A DNA stretch of 13,334 bases from an uncultured Methylocystaceae bacterium (GCA_945956975.1 CAMFKC010000010.1:1-13334), one strand, 5' to 3'. Shown: positions 1 to 8,442, counted from the stretch's first letter. Numbers and translations are program-made. The notes: a model not told the origin generated them from the letters alone.

Positions 1-663
1 CGCGAAAAGTCGATCGGCGCCGAAGGCCTGCCCGACCCCTCCCGCGCCCTGTCCTCGCCGGACGGCCTGTGCGGCGTGGCCGACGAACTCTCGGTGGCCA
101 CCGTCATGGACGCCTACGAGCGCGGCCTCTATCCCAGCGGGCATCTCGGCCCGATGAAATGGTGGTCGCCTTCCTCGCGGGCCATCGCCGCGCCCGCCAC
201 GCTCGCCGCGCGCCAAGGCGGCGCCAACGACATGCGGATCGCCTTCGACCAGGATTTCGAGGCCGCGCTATGCGAGGCCGACAGCGGCCAGCCAACGCCG
301 CCGCGCCTGAAATGGGCGTTCGCGGACCTGTTCGACGCAGGTTTTGCACATTCCTTCGATATATCCTTGAAGAGCGGCGAGTGGGTCGGCGGCGGCTATG
401 GCGTCGCGGTCGGCCGGGTGTTCGTGATCGAGGCGCTGCATTTTCGCGATCCCGCCGCGCGCAGCGCTGGGCTCGCGGCTCTGGCCGATGCGCTGGACGG
501 GCGCGGCTTCCAGTGGATCGACGCCAAGCGCCTGACGCCGGAACTGGCCGCCGACGGTTTCGACGGCGCGCCGCGCATGGAATATCTGGCGCGCCTGAAG
601 CGCGCGCTGGCCGTGGAGCAGGTCGGCGCCTGGAGCGAACCGCCGCTCGCCGAAGCGGCGTAG
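1..663 (+). CDS. Aat-family leucyl/phenylalanyl-tRNA-protein transferase-like protein (5' end outside window)
   Basis: The reading frame is open from the first base, so the start lies upstream; 220 residues are visible (numbered from the window edge). Aat enzymes move Leu or Phe from aminoacyl-tRNA to the N-terminus of substrate proteins for N-degron degradation by ClpSA. Family landmarks are AYERGLYP (38-45), MKWWSPSSRAI (52-62), GFAHSFDI (114-121), VGGGYGVAVG (129-138) and WIDAKR (172-177). It is a divergent member: E. coli has IDCQ where this has IDAK, so the Asp (D174) is kept but the Gln used in the proposed catalysis is Lys (K176). The Glu of the ESMFS motif is kept (E144), but the motif itself reads IEALHF. 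The linker before GFAHS is shortened. It may be a paralogue with changed activity rather than the housekeeping Aat. It is convergent with rsmB. Confidence 0.8.
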   Translation, partial: REKSIGAEGLPDPSRALSSPDGLCGVADELSVATVMDAYERGLYPSGHLGPMKWWSPSSRAIAAPATLAARQGGANDMRIAFDQDFEAALCEADSGQPTPPRLKWAFADLFDAGFAHSFDISLKSGEWVGGGYGVAVGRVFVIEALHFRDPAARSAGLAALADALDGRGFQWIDAKRLTPELAADGFDGAPRMEYLARLKRALAVEQVGAWSEPPLAEAA

Positions 664-703
664 AACGAGCTTGAGCCGCGGGCCCCGTCCCCGCTTGTGT
701 CCC

Positions 704-726
704 CCCCATTACCAGGTGAAATGGGG
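704..726. terminator. Weak hairpin between convergent genes
   Basis: CCCCATT (704-710) pairs with AATGGGG (720-726) across a 9-base loop, in the 86-bp gap between the convergent Aat-like gene and rsmB. CCGCGG is also repeated on both sides (676-681 and 728-733) and could extend the structure. No T-run follows on either strand, so intrinsic termination is uncertain. Confidence 0.35.
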
Positions 727-749
727 TCCGCGGTTCATCCCTTCCGGGT

Positions 750-2042
750 TCAGGCTCGCTTCATCACGCAGACGAAGAACCCGTCCGCGCCGATTTTCGA
801 GGGTCGCAGCGTCATGCCAAGCCCGCCCAGATCGGCGACGCCGGCAAGCGCGTCCAGCCCCGCGCTGCGCGCGACCTCGCCCATATCCGCCGCCGCGAAA
901 TCCGGATGCGCGCCCGTGAAGGCGGCGATGCGGTCGCCGTTCTCCTCCGCCAGCAGCGAGCAGGTGACGTAGACGAGCCGCCCGCCCGGCTTCACGTAGT
1001 TTGCGGCGCGTTCCAGCACCGCTTCCTGGTCCTTCGTGCGCTGCTCCAGCGCGCCGGGGCGGATGCGCCATTTGGCGTCGGGGTTGCGGCGCCAGGTGCC
1101 GACGCCCGTGCAGGGCGCGTCGACCAGAACGAGATCGCAGCGGCCCTCCAGATCCTTCAATATGTCGGCCTGCCCCTTCGGCGCGCGGACCTGCACGTTG
1201 CGCGCGCCGGAGCGCTCGAGCCGCTCGTAGATCGGCATGAGGCGGCGCCCGTCGGAATCGGTGGCGTAGATCTGGCCGGAATTGCCCATGAGGCTCGCGA
1301 GCGCCAGCGTCTTGCCGCCGCCGCCGGCGCAGAGGTCGAGCACCTGCTCGCCCGCCTGCGGCGTCGCCAGCAATGCGGCGAGCTGCGAGGCCTCGTCCTG
1401 CACCTCGACGAGCCCCTTCACATAGGCGGGCTCCGCCGACAGCGCGGGGCCGCGGCCGTCGCCCGAGACAGAAATGCGCAGGCCTGATGGCGAGAAGGGC
1501 GTCGGGACGGGATCGAGATGCGACAGTTCCTCCAGCGCCTTTTCGCGCGTCGTCTTGAGCAGGTTGACGCGCAGGTCGACCGAGGCGCGGCTGGCCAGCG
1601 CCCTGCCCTCGGCAATCGCGTCCCCCCCGAAGGCGCGGGCGAAATGGACGCCAAGCCATTCGGGATAGTCGCCCTGCACATGCTCCGGCGCGCCGTCGAG
1701 CGTTGCGCTTTCGAGCCGCGTGCGTTCCTCGTCCGTCAGGGCCGAAGGCGCGTATTTCTCGCCGGAGCAGAGGCGCGCGATCGCTTCAACGTCCATGCCG
1801 CGGGAAACCTTCAGCGCGCCGAGCAAGGTCGCGCGCGGCGTCTCCTCGCCCATCAGCCAGGCCGAGGAAGCGCGCGTGCGCAGGGCGTCGTAGATCAGGC
1901 TCGCGATGGCCGTACGGTCCTTGGAGCCGGCGTAGCGGTTCTTGCGGCCCCAGTCCTTCAGCGCCTCGCCGACGGGCACGCGCAGGTCGCCGATGGCGGC
2001 GAGAATGTCGATGGCGGCGGAGAGGCGGGCTGCGGGCGTCAT
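750..2042 (-). CDS. rsmB: RsmB/NOP-family 16S rRNA m5C methyltransferase
   Basis: 430 residues, normal for RsmB-type enzymes, which use S-adenosylmethionine to methylate C5 of a cytosine in 16S rRNA. The N-terminal ~140 residues fit the NusB-like RNA-binding part. The Rossmann methyltransferase part has motif I VLDLCAGGGGK (234-244), motif IV VDAPCTGVGTW (307-317, Cys311) and motif VI VYVTCSLLAEEN (357-368, Cys361). The paired Pro-Cys and Thr-Cys cysteines are the hallmark of the m5C enzymes, and the C-terminal DGFFVCVMKR is the usual ending. The ATG at 2042 is chosen over one 10 codons upstream because AAGGAA lies about 7 bases before it. It follows the polytopic membrane protein gene by 67 bp and may be co-transcribed. 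Exact target base (967 versus a paralogue's) is not decided by sequence alone. Confidence 0.9.
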   Translation of the reverse strand: MTPAARLSAAIDILAAIGDLRVPVGEALKDWGRKNRYAGSKDRTAIASLIYDALRTRASSAWLMGEETPRATLLGALKVSRGMDVEAIARLCSGEKYAPSALTDEERTRLESATLDGAPEHVQGDYPEWLGVHFARAFGGDAIAEGRALASRASVDLRVNLLKTTREKALEELSHLDPVPTPFSPSGLRISVSGDGRGPALSAEPAYVKGLVEVQDEASQLAALLATPQAGEQVLDLCAGGGGKTLALASLMGNSGQIYATDSDGRRLMPIYERLERSGARNVQVRAPKGQADILKDLEGRCDLVLVDAPCTGVGTWRRNPDAKWRIRPGALEQRTKDQEAVLERAANYVKPGGRLVYVTCSLLAEENGDRIAAFTGAHPDFAAADMGEVARSAGLDALAGVADLGGLGMTLRPSKIGADGFFVCVMKRA

Positions 2043-2109
2043 GTGCTTTTCCTTGGGCCGCCGGTCTCTCACGCGGGGGCGGGCAAGGCAAGCAGCAGAG
2101 ATGCGGCGC

Positions 2110-4068
2110 TCAGCGCAGGACCGCGCAATCGATCACGGCGTAGCTCTCGATGCGCAACGTCTCCACCTTCTCGCCGACGAGGCTGGTCTCGAGACGCACG
2201 GCCGGCGCCTTCCACAGGCTGGCGCGCAGCGCCGGGTCCAGCGCGGCGTCCGCGGGTGTGGGCGCAACGATATAGGCGGGACCGTCGGGCCGCGCGCAGA
2301 TCTGCGACAGGCCCGCGCGATCGAGCCTGGGAACGAAGGTCTTCGGCAGGTCGGCGTAGCGGCGGATCAGCCCGCCATTGTCGAGCCCGGCCTTACCGAG
2401 CGCCTCCGCGCGCTCGCGGTAGAGCATGGCGAGGTCGCGCGAGAAGACGATGCCCGCGCCCTGGATGTCGCCCAGCCAATGCGCGCGATGCAGCCAGACC
2501 CAGGGTTCGACCGAGCCCTGCAGCCACAGGATCTCGCCTTCGCGCGGGGTGAGCTGCGCGAGATTCTGCTGGAGGCGCGCGGCGGCGATTTCCCGCGCAT
2601 AGGAATCGGGATCGCGCCACAGGCGCGCGCCCGCGACGGCGGCGACCAGCGCCACCGCGAGCAGCGCGAGGCGCGGGATGCGGGCGAGAGCCGGCGGCAC
2701 GCCGAAGGCCGCGAGCGCGATCGCCGCGAGCAGGATGGCGTCGCCGGCGATGGCAAGCAGGCGCTTCGTGAAGACCGGCGCAAACCCTTCGGTCGCTGGA
2801 AGCTCCATCCATTTGAACAGCATGACGGCTGCGGGAACCACGACGACGGCGCCGAGCGCAACCCATGACCAATTCGCGATCTTCGGCGAGATGGCGAGGT
2901 CGCCCGAAAGGCGCGGCGTGGCCACGAAAATGGCAATGGCCAGGGCGACCAAGACAACCGGCCCCTGGCTCCACATGGTCCAGGCGAAGGCGAGCATGGC
3001 CAGCGCGAATTTTTCACGCGACGATCCGGCTCCCCACTGGATGGCGCAGATCGCGAGCGCGAAGGCCGAAAGGCAGCCGGTGAGCCACCACATGCGCCAT
3101 GTCTGCGCCTGCAAAAGCAGGAGAGAGGGAACGAAGGCGTCCGCTAACCACGCGACAAAAACGCCGAGCAGGCCGGAGCCGAGCCCGGCGTAGAGCAGAT
3201 GCTTCAGCCGTCCCTCGCAGCGCGCGGCGGCGAGCAGGATCGTGGCGGCTTGCACCGCCGGCAGAACGAAATCGTCCGGCTTCCAGAAGCGCGGGAAGAG
3301 ATAGGCGTTGCGATCCATCAGCAGCGCCAGCCATTGCGGATCGACGAGGACGCGCAGGCGTCCGGCAACCGGCGCATCCAGCGCGACGGCGGCGGCCAGC
3401 GCCAGTGCGCCGCCGACGGCCAGCAGGAGCCAGCGGCGATCCTCGATGCAGAGCGTGAGACCGATCGCCGCCACGCCCGCCAGCGCCATGATCGGATGGA
3501 TGGCGGCGCCGCCGCCGAGCAGCGCGAGCGCGGGAACGAGCCTGCCCGAAAGGAATACAGCGAGCGCCAGAAGCGTGAAGGCCTCGGCGAAGGGGCGCGG
3601 CTCGGCGAGCGGCTCGGCGTAGGCGAGCAGCTTGTAGGCGCCGTATGTCGCGGGCGCGGCGAAGACGATTGCGGCGGCGGCGAGCGCCCTGCCCGGCGCC
3701 ATGCGGCGCGCGAGAGCGAGCGCGCCGGAAAACCAGAGAAGCCCGCCGAGCGCGGCGATCAGGGCCGCCGCCGCTGCGAGCGGCATGTGCGCGAGCAGCC
3801 AGCGCGCCGCGGGCGTGAACAGGCTGAACTGCGACTGGCCGTCCAGCCGGAACATGAGGTCGCGGCCGACGCCGGCGGGGTCGAGGTCGGCGAGCGCCCG
3901 GCCCATGTAGATCTTGGAATCGCCGATCACGCCGGGCCAGGGATGCTCGAGCGCGTAGAAGGCTGCGAGCCCGATCAGCGCGGCGGCGCCGACAGCGAAA
4001 CGCGCCGCGGACGATGTCCCGGCGCGTGGTTCGTCAGTGTCGTGGGAGGCGATGTCGATGGCGCTCAT
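2110..4068 (-). CDS. Large polytopic membrane protein, possible GT-C-like glycosyltransferase; function unknown
   Basis: 652 residues, Ala/Leu-rich, with roughly ten to twelve hydrophobic segments up to about residue 490, then a soluble C-terminal part of about 150 residues. After the first membrane segment comes a loop with GDSKIYMGRALADLDP. An acidic residue in this first outer loop is typical of GT-C enzymes that use polyprenyl-phosphate sugars, but no diagnostic motif was confirmed. Other notable stretches are AIHPIMALAG and QAQTWRMWWLT. The ATG at 4068 is preferred over a TTG 30 codons upstream: AGGAG sits 6 bases before it, and the longer start would overlap gtrA. It lies 22 bp after the GtrA gene and is almost surely in one operon with it and the FAD enzyme, suggesting a role in making or moving a cell-surface glycan. 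The specific activity is inference. Confidence 0.8.
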   Translation of the reverse strand: MSAIDIASHDTDEPRAGTSSAARFAVGAAALIGLAAFYALEHPWPGVIGDSKIYMGRALADLDPAGVGRDLMFRLDGQSQFSLFTPAARWLLAHMPLAAAAALIAALGGLLWFSGALALARRMAPGRALAAAAIVFAAPATYGAYKLLAYAEPLAEPRPFAEAFTLLALAVFLSGRLVPALALLGGGAAIHPIMALAGVAAIGLTLCIEDRRWLLLAVGGALALAAAVALDAPVAGRLRVLVDPQWLALLMDRNAYLFPRFWKPDDFVLPAVQAATILLAAARCEGRLKHLLYAGLGSGLLGVFVAWLADAFVPSLLLLQAQTWRMWWLTGCLSAFALAICAIQWGAGSSREKFALAMLAFAWTMWSQGPVVLVALAIAIFVATPRLSGDLAISPKIANWSWVALGAVVVVPAAVMLFKWMELPATEGFAPVFTKRLLAIAGDAILLAAIALAAFGVPPALARIPRLALLAVALVAAVAGARLWRDPDSYAREIAAARLQQNLAQLTPREGEILWLQGSVEPWVWLHRAHWLGDIQGAGIVFSRDLAMLYRERAEALGKAGLDNGGLIRRYADLPKTFVPRLDRAGLSQICARPDGPAYIVAPTPADAALDPALRASLWKAPAVRLETSLVGEKVETLRIESYAVIDCAVLR

Positions 4069-4090
4069 GCCGCACTCCTGCACGCGCGGC

Positions 4091-4543
4091 TCAGGCCGGA
4101 CGGCCGTGGAACAGAAGGAAGCGACGCGACACGAAGTTGAAGATGAAAACGAAGCCAACTGTCGGCGCCTTGGCTGCGGCGACCGCCATGCCCATGCCGC
4201 TGACGAAGCCGTACATCAGCGCCTGGTTGAGCGCGAGGCCGGCGAGACCCGTGACGAGAAAGCCGATGAGCTCGCCACGCGCGCCGTAGCGCGAACGTCC
4301 CTTGAAGACGAGACGCGTGTTGAGGAGGTAGGCGACGACAAGACCGAGCATGAAGGCCGTGAAAGCGGCCGTGAGATAGGAGACGTGGAAGACGCTGTTG
4401 AGAATGACGAGCGACGAATAGTCGACGACCAGCGCAACCGCGCTGGCCGCGCCGTAGCCCACCGCATCCTTCGCGAAGCCGATGAGACCCGCAATCGAAA
4501 GGCGCGCCGGCTTCAGCGCGCCCGTGGTTGCGTCGAGGGACAT
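4091..4543 (-). CDS. GtrA-family membrane protein
   Basis: 150 residues with four predicted membrane segments (about 27-49, 55-75, 90-110, 118-140). It has the GtrA landmarks: an aromatic/Gly-rich first helix (VGYGAASAVALVVDYSSL), VVAYLLNTRLVFKGRSR in the middle and FNFVSRRFLLF at the end. GtrA proteins are proposed flippases or partners for polyprenyl-phosphate-linked sugars used in polysaccharide or lipid modification. The ATG overlaps the TGA of the upstream FAD enzyme gene by one base (TGATG), with AAGG 8 bases before it, so translation is probably coupled. This tight linkage to a mutase-like oxidoreductase and a GT-C-like protein supports a glycan role. Confidence 0.88.
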   Translation of the reverse strand: MSLDATTGALKPARLSIAGLIGFAKDAVGYGAASAVALVVDYSSLVILNSVFHVSYLTAAFTAFMLGLVVAYLLNTRLVFKGRSRYGARGELIGFLVTGLAGLALNQALMYGFVSGMGMAVAAAKAPTVGFVFIFNFVSRRFLLFHGRPA

Positions 4544-6030
4544 CAGGCGACCTTGCGCGGAACGAGACGCTCGCTCTTGAGGGCTTCCTGCGCGCCGGAC
4601 ACGCCGGCCTCGCCGTATTCGGCGTCCTCGTTGACTTCCCAGGTGTTGTAGACGGTCTCGCCCGAGATGATGTTGAGGGCGGTGAGCATGCCCGTCATCA
4701 TCGCGTGGTCCTGGTTGTTGTACTTGTGCATGCCGTTGCGGCCAACGAGATGCAGGCCCGGATAGCGGCCGGAGAGTTCGAGGCGGATCACCTCGACGTT
4801 GCGGGCGTAGCTGTCGTCGTAGACCGGATAGGCCTTGGGCTGGCGCACAACTGAGGCGTCGACCACGTCGGCGGCCTTCATCAGGCCGATCTTGTCGATC
4901 TCCTGCTTGGCGAGTTCAACCAGCGCCTTGTCGTCGGACGCCCAGAGGCCGTCGCCCTCGAAGCAGAAATATTCGAGGCCGAGGCACGTCGAGACGCCAT
5001 CGGGAATCATCTCCGGCGACCACGAGCGGAAGTTCTGCACGCGGCCGACCTGCACGGATGGATCGTGGATGTAGACCCAGTTGTCGGGCAATTCGACCGA
5101 CGACTTGCCGATCAGGACGACGGTGAGGAAGTCGCGATACTTGAGGTCGCGCGCGTGCAGCAGCGAGAGCGGCGTCGGGGTGATGGAGGCCATCAGCTCG
5201 TTGATCGGCGCCGAGGAGACGACGTTGCGGGCGGCGTATTGCTCCAGCACGCCGTCCTGCCGGCGCACAGACACGGTCCAGATCTTCGACTTCTCGTCAT
5301 AGGCGAGATGCTCGACCGTGCGGCCCATCTGCACGCGGCCGCCGAAGCCGACGATCTTCTTGGCGGCGGCGTCCCACATCATGCCGGGGCCCTTGCGGGG
5401 ATAGCGGAAGGATTCGATCAGCGACTTCGCGCCCTCGCCCTTCTTCTTCACGCCGAGCGAGCGGCGCAGGCCATCGATGACGGCCGCGCCCAGGTTGAGA
5501 CCCTTGATGCGTTGCGCGGCCCAGTCGGCGGAGATCTCGTCGCAGCCCATGCCCCACACCTTCTCGGTGTAGGTCTTGAAGAAGATCGAGAACAGGCGCT
5601 CGCCGAACTGGTTGCGCACCCATTGGTGGAAGGTCTTGGGCTCCTTGACGGGGAAGGCCTTGGCATAGGCGAAGGAGGCCATGCACAGCGTCGATTCCCA
5701 CAGGCCGAGGTTGAACAAGGCCTCGAAGGCCTTGAGCGGATAGCCGTAGAACTTGTTGTTGTAGAAGATGCGCGACAGGCGAGGCCGATCGATGAAATCG
5801 TCGGGCAGGATCTCATTCCAGAGATCGACGATCTCCTTCGACTTCGAGAAGAAGCGGTGGCCGCCGATGTCGAACAGGAAGCCCTTGTAGTTGACCGTGC
5901 GGCTGATGCCGCCGACGTAGACGGGGTCTTTCTCGAAGACGATGACGTCGCGGCCGTTCTTGGCGAGAGTGTAAGCCGCCGTCAGGCCCGCGGGACCGCC
6001 GCCGATCACCGCCGTCTCAACAAATTCCAT
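4543..6030 (-). CDS. FAD-dependent oxidoreductase, UDP-galactopyranose mutase-like
   Basis: 495 residues. The N-terminus is a classic dinucleotide-binding fold: VIGGGPAGLTAAYTL (G10, G12, G15) with Glu33 at the end of strand 2 (VIVFEK), followed by GGISRTV and FDIGGHRFFSKS. This arrangement is that of the NAD(P)/FAD amine-oxidase-like group that sits beside UDP-galactopyranose mutases and protoporphyrinogen oxidases. The C-terminal GLHLVGRNGMHKYNNQDHAMMTGML is the FAD-closing motif region. Genes of this type recur in glycan clusters beside GtrA and GT-C proteins; the true substrate is unknown. The ATG at 6030 places the flavin motif at residue 8 as usual. An ATG at 6048 (six codons longer) is possible; neither start has a strong Shine-Dalgarno sequence, though TGGGG lies about 11 bases before 6030. 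First gene of the glycan operon. Confidence 0.88.
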   Translation of the reverse strand: MEFVETAVIGGGPAGLTAAYTLAKNGRDVIVFEKDPVYVGGISRTVNYKGFLFDIGGHRFFSKSKEIVDLWNEILPDDFIDRPRLSRIFYNNKFYGYPLKAFEALFNLGLWESTLCMASFAYAKAFPVKEPKTFHQWVRNQFGERLFSIFFKTYTEKVWGMGCDEISADWAAQRIKGLNLGAAVIDGLRRSLGVKKKGEGAKSLIESFRYPRKGPGMMWDAAAKKIVGFGGRVQMGRTVEHLAYDEKSKIWTVSVRRQDGVLEQYAARNVVSSAPINELMASITPTPLSLLHARDLKYRDFLTVVLIGKSSVELPDNWVYIHDPSVQVGRVQNFRSWSPEMIPDGVSTCLGLEYFCFEGDGLWASDDKALVELAKQEIDKIGLMKAADVVDASVVRQPKAYPVYDDSYARNVEVIRLELSGRYPGLHLVGRNGMHKYNNQDHAMMTGMLTALNIISGETVYNTWEVNEDAEYGEAGVSGAQEALKSERLVPRKVA

Positions 6031-6094
6031 CGCCGCCGCGCCCCACATTGAAATGCGGGCTGATGATGGGCGCGAGCTCTTAATTTCTGCTTAC

Positions 6095-6115
6095 CAGCGC
6101 CGCCCTGCGACGCTG
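6095..6115. terminator. Hairpin downstream of aapM
   Basis: CAGCGCCGC (6095-6103) and GCGACGCTG (6107-6115) form a 9-bp stem (one G-T pair on the minus strand) with a 3-base loop, 24 bases beyond the aapM stop. No U-run follows on the minus strand, so it may be a weak terminator or an RNA-stabilising 3' end between the transporter genes and the glycan operon. Confidence 0.4.
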
Positions 6116-6139
6116 CGTCATTAATGAAACCTGGCGCAG

Positions 6140-7261
6140 TCAGCGATGTCGAGACTTGGCCATTTCCTTTTCTACAGCAAGGGAATAGCGCGACATTCCG
6201 AAGCAAAACACGAAGTAGAATAGCGCTGCGAAGACATAGCCAGTCGCCGTGATTGTCGGCCCCGCCCATTCCGGATCGAGCCGCGCCGTGTCGACAGCGC
6301 GCAAGAAATCGAAGATTCCGACGATCGCGACGAGAGTCGTGTCCTTGAACAGGGCGATGAAGGAATTGACGATGCCGGGAATCACGATCGTCAGCGCCTG
6401 CGGCAGGATGATCAGCCGCATGCGCTGCGGATAGTTCAGGCCGAGCGCCATTGCCCCTTCGAATTGGCCCTTCGGAATCGCCTGCAGGCCGCCGCGCACG
6501 ACTTCCGCCATGTAGGCGGAGGCGAAGAGCGCGACGCCGACGAGGGGGCGCAGCAGCCGGTCCGGGGCCCATGATTCGGGCACGAACAGCGGCAGCATGA
6601 GATTGGCCATGAACAGCACGGTGATCATGGGAACGCCGCGCATGATCTCGATGAAGCCGATGGAGAAGAATCGCACGATCGGCAGTTCGGACCGCCGCCC
6701 GAGCGCCAAGGCCACGCCGAACGGCAGCGAGAAGACGATGCCCGACAGCGCCATGATGAGCGTGACGAGGATGCCGCCCCACATGTCCGTCGGCACGATC
6801 GGCAGGCCGAGCAGGGTCGAGCCACGCAACAGCAGCACGGTGAGGATCGGATAGGCGATGAAGAACAGGCCAGCGGCGATTCCGCGCCAGGGCGCGCGGC
6901 GGATCAGAAGCCAGGCGATCAGGATCGCGCCGACGACAAAGACGATGTCGACCCGCCAGCGCTCGTCGACCGGATAGGACCCATAGGTGAAGTAACCGGC
7001 CTTGCGCCAGATATAGGCCCAGCAGGCCCCTGCCCCCGGCGCGCGGCAGGCTGCGCCGTCGGGCGCGCTCCACACGGCGTCGATGACGAGAAACCGCGCC
7101 AGCGGCGGAATCGCCCAGACGAGAAAGGCGACGCCCAGGATCGTGAAGGCCGAGGCGATCGGCCCGGAAAACAGACGGTCGCGCAACGTCGCGACGATTC
7201 CGCTGGAGGAGGCCGGCGGCGGGAGGGTCGGCTCGGGCGTCGCGCGGACAAAGGCCGACAT
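6140..7261 (-). CDS. aapM: General L-amino acid ABC transporter permease AapM
   Basis: 373 residues, typical for AapM/BztC permeases (longer than the HisM type because of an extra N-terminal membrane region). About eight hydrophobic segments are seen. The binding-protein-dependent permease domain (about 165-365) includes the cytoplasmic EAA-loop region GAMALGLNYPQRMRLIILPQ followed by ALTIVIPGIVNSFIALFKDT. It should pair with AapQ in the inner membrane to pass amino acids delivered by AapJ. Its ATG is one base past the aapQ stop (TGA-C-ATG), implying coupled translation. The usual fourth gene, the ATPase aapP, does not follow; the next gene is the unrelated FAD oxidoreductase. Confidence 0.92.
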   Translation of the reverse strand: MSAFVRATPEPTLPPPASSSGIVATLRDRLFSGPIASAFTILGVAFLVWAIPPLARFLVIDAVWSAPDGAACRAPGAGACWAYIWRKAGYFTYGSYPVDERWRVDIVFVVGAILIAWLLIRRAPWRGIAAGLFFIAYPILTVLLLRGSTLLGLPIVPTDMWGGILVTLIMALSGIVFSLPFGVALALGRRSELPIVRFFSIGFIEIMRGVPMITVLFMANLMLPLFVPESWAPDRLLRPLVGVALFASAYMAEVVRGGLQAIPKGQFEGAMALGLNYPQRMRLIILPQALTIVIPGIVNSFIALFKDTTLVAIVGIFDFLRAVDTARLDPEWAGPTITATGYVFAALFYFVFCFGMSRYSLAVEKEMAKSRHR

Positions 7262-7262
7262 G

Positions 7263-8442
7263 TCAGCGCTCCCTCAGCGACATGCGCGCGTTGTAGGCGT
7301 TCATGACGCCCGAGGTGATCAGGCTCGCCACGAGATAGACGGCCATGGTCATGAAGACGATCTGCACGGCCGCGCCGGTATTGTTGAGGACGGTGCCGGA
7401 AAAGACGTTGAAGAGATCGGGGTAGCCGATGGCCACCGCCAGCGTCGAGTTCTTGGTGAGGTTGAGATACTGGTTGATCAGCGGCGGGATGATGACGCGC
7501 ATCGCCTGCGGCATGATGACGAGCTTGCGCGTCGGTCCCGCCCGCAGGCCGAGCGCCGCGGCCGCCTCGCTCTGCCCCTTGGCCACGGCCATGATGCCCG
7601 AGCGGACGATTTCCGCGATGAAGGCTGCGGTGTAGAGCGTCAGCGCGAGAAGGAGCGCAACGAATTCCGGCGTCAGGCGCTGCCCGCCGACGAAGTTGAA
7701 CCCCTTCAGGGTTGGAAATTCGACGCCGACCGGACGGCCGGCGAAGAGGTAGGCGTACGATCAGGGCGAGCGACACCCAGCCGACCGGCGCCTGCTGACC
7801 CGTCTCCCGCTGGCGTCGCGCAGCCAAGCCGCGAAAGACGAAGGCGGCCCCTAAGCCGACGATCAGCGCGATTCCGATTGCGCCGGCGCCGGGATGGAAC
7901 ACAGGCGCCGGCACGAACAGGCCGCGGTTGGACAGGAAGGCGATGTCGAGAAAAGGCGCAGCCTGCCTCGGGTTCGGCAGGTTTCCGAGGACCACGTTGT
8001 ACCAGAAGATGATCTGCAGCAGCAGCGGCACGTTGCGGATCGCTTCGACGTAGACGGCGGCGAGCTTCGCGATCAGCCAGTTTGTCGACAGCCGCGCCGC
8101 GCCGATGGCAAAGCCGATGAAGGTCGAAAAGATGACGCCGAGAACGGCGACGAGCAGGGTGTTGAGCAGGCCGACCCAGAAGACCTGGCTATTGGGCGAG
8201 GTCGCCGAATAGGGAATGAGCGTCTGGTTGATATCGAACGAGGCCGGCCGGTCCCAGAAGGCGAAGTCCGTGGGAATGCCGCGCGCCTGCATGTTGTTGC
8301 GCGCGTTGATGACCGCGCCCGCAAACAGCGCGAGCACGACGACGAGCAGCACGCCCTGGAGAATCAGGCCGCGCCAGAACGGGTCGTTCCAGATTTTCGG
8401 CTTCGGAGCCGCGCTCGGCGTCGCGCCTGCTGTCGCGCTCAT
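7263..8442 (-). pseudogene. aapQ: General L-amino acid ABC transporter permease AapQ, disrupted by a frameshift
   Basis: The first 228 codons (8442 to about 7759) read as a normal AapQ N-terminus: a membrane anchor, the DINQTLIPYS periplasmic loop, then permease segments NTLLVAVLGVIFSTFIGFAIG and YVEAIRNVPLLLQ. After WVSLALIV the frame is lost. The true protein resumes one base over, at 7754, with AYLFAGRPVGVEFP and GFNFVGGQRLTPEF. It runs through the EAA region (MAVAKGQSEAAAALGLRAGP, LVIMPQAMRVIIPP) to a TGA at 7263. Both halves together give about 391 residues, slightly under the usual ~400 for AapQ. The break lies at the GTAC of 7755-7758: either one base gained or 3n+2 bases lost, possibly a few codons of a membrane helix. 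Everything else is intact, so a sequencing or assembly error, or a recent mutation, is equally possible. The gene lies 15 bp after aapJ. Confidence 0.88.

Noticed and set aside
906..2552. Long plus-strand frames (for example 1518-2552 and 906-1487) opposite rsmB and the membrane protein gene
   Set aside because: They are Arg/Ala/Gly-rich antisense frames produced by high GC; the minus-strand genes have clear family motifs and ribosome sites.
3199..4140. 313-codon plus-strand frame opposite the polytopic membrane protein
   Set aside because: Low-complexity Arg/Glu/Gly/Ala composition, no motif, and fully antisense to a protein with well-formed membrane helices.
5065..6051. 328-codon plus-strand frame opposite the FAD oxidoreductase
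   Set aside because: Composition is typical of an antisense shadow, and the opposite strand encodes an unmistakable flavoenzyme.
6919..7262. C-terminal extension of the aapQ starting frame into aapM (apparent 507-residue protein)
   Set aside because: After about 7758 this frame is the out-of-frame reading of aapQ and then aapM; it is a result of the frameshift, not a fusion protein.
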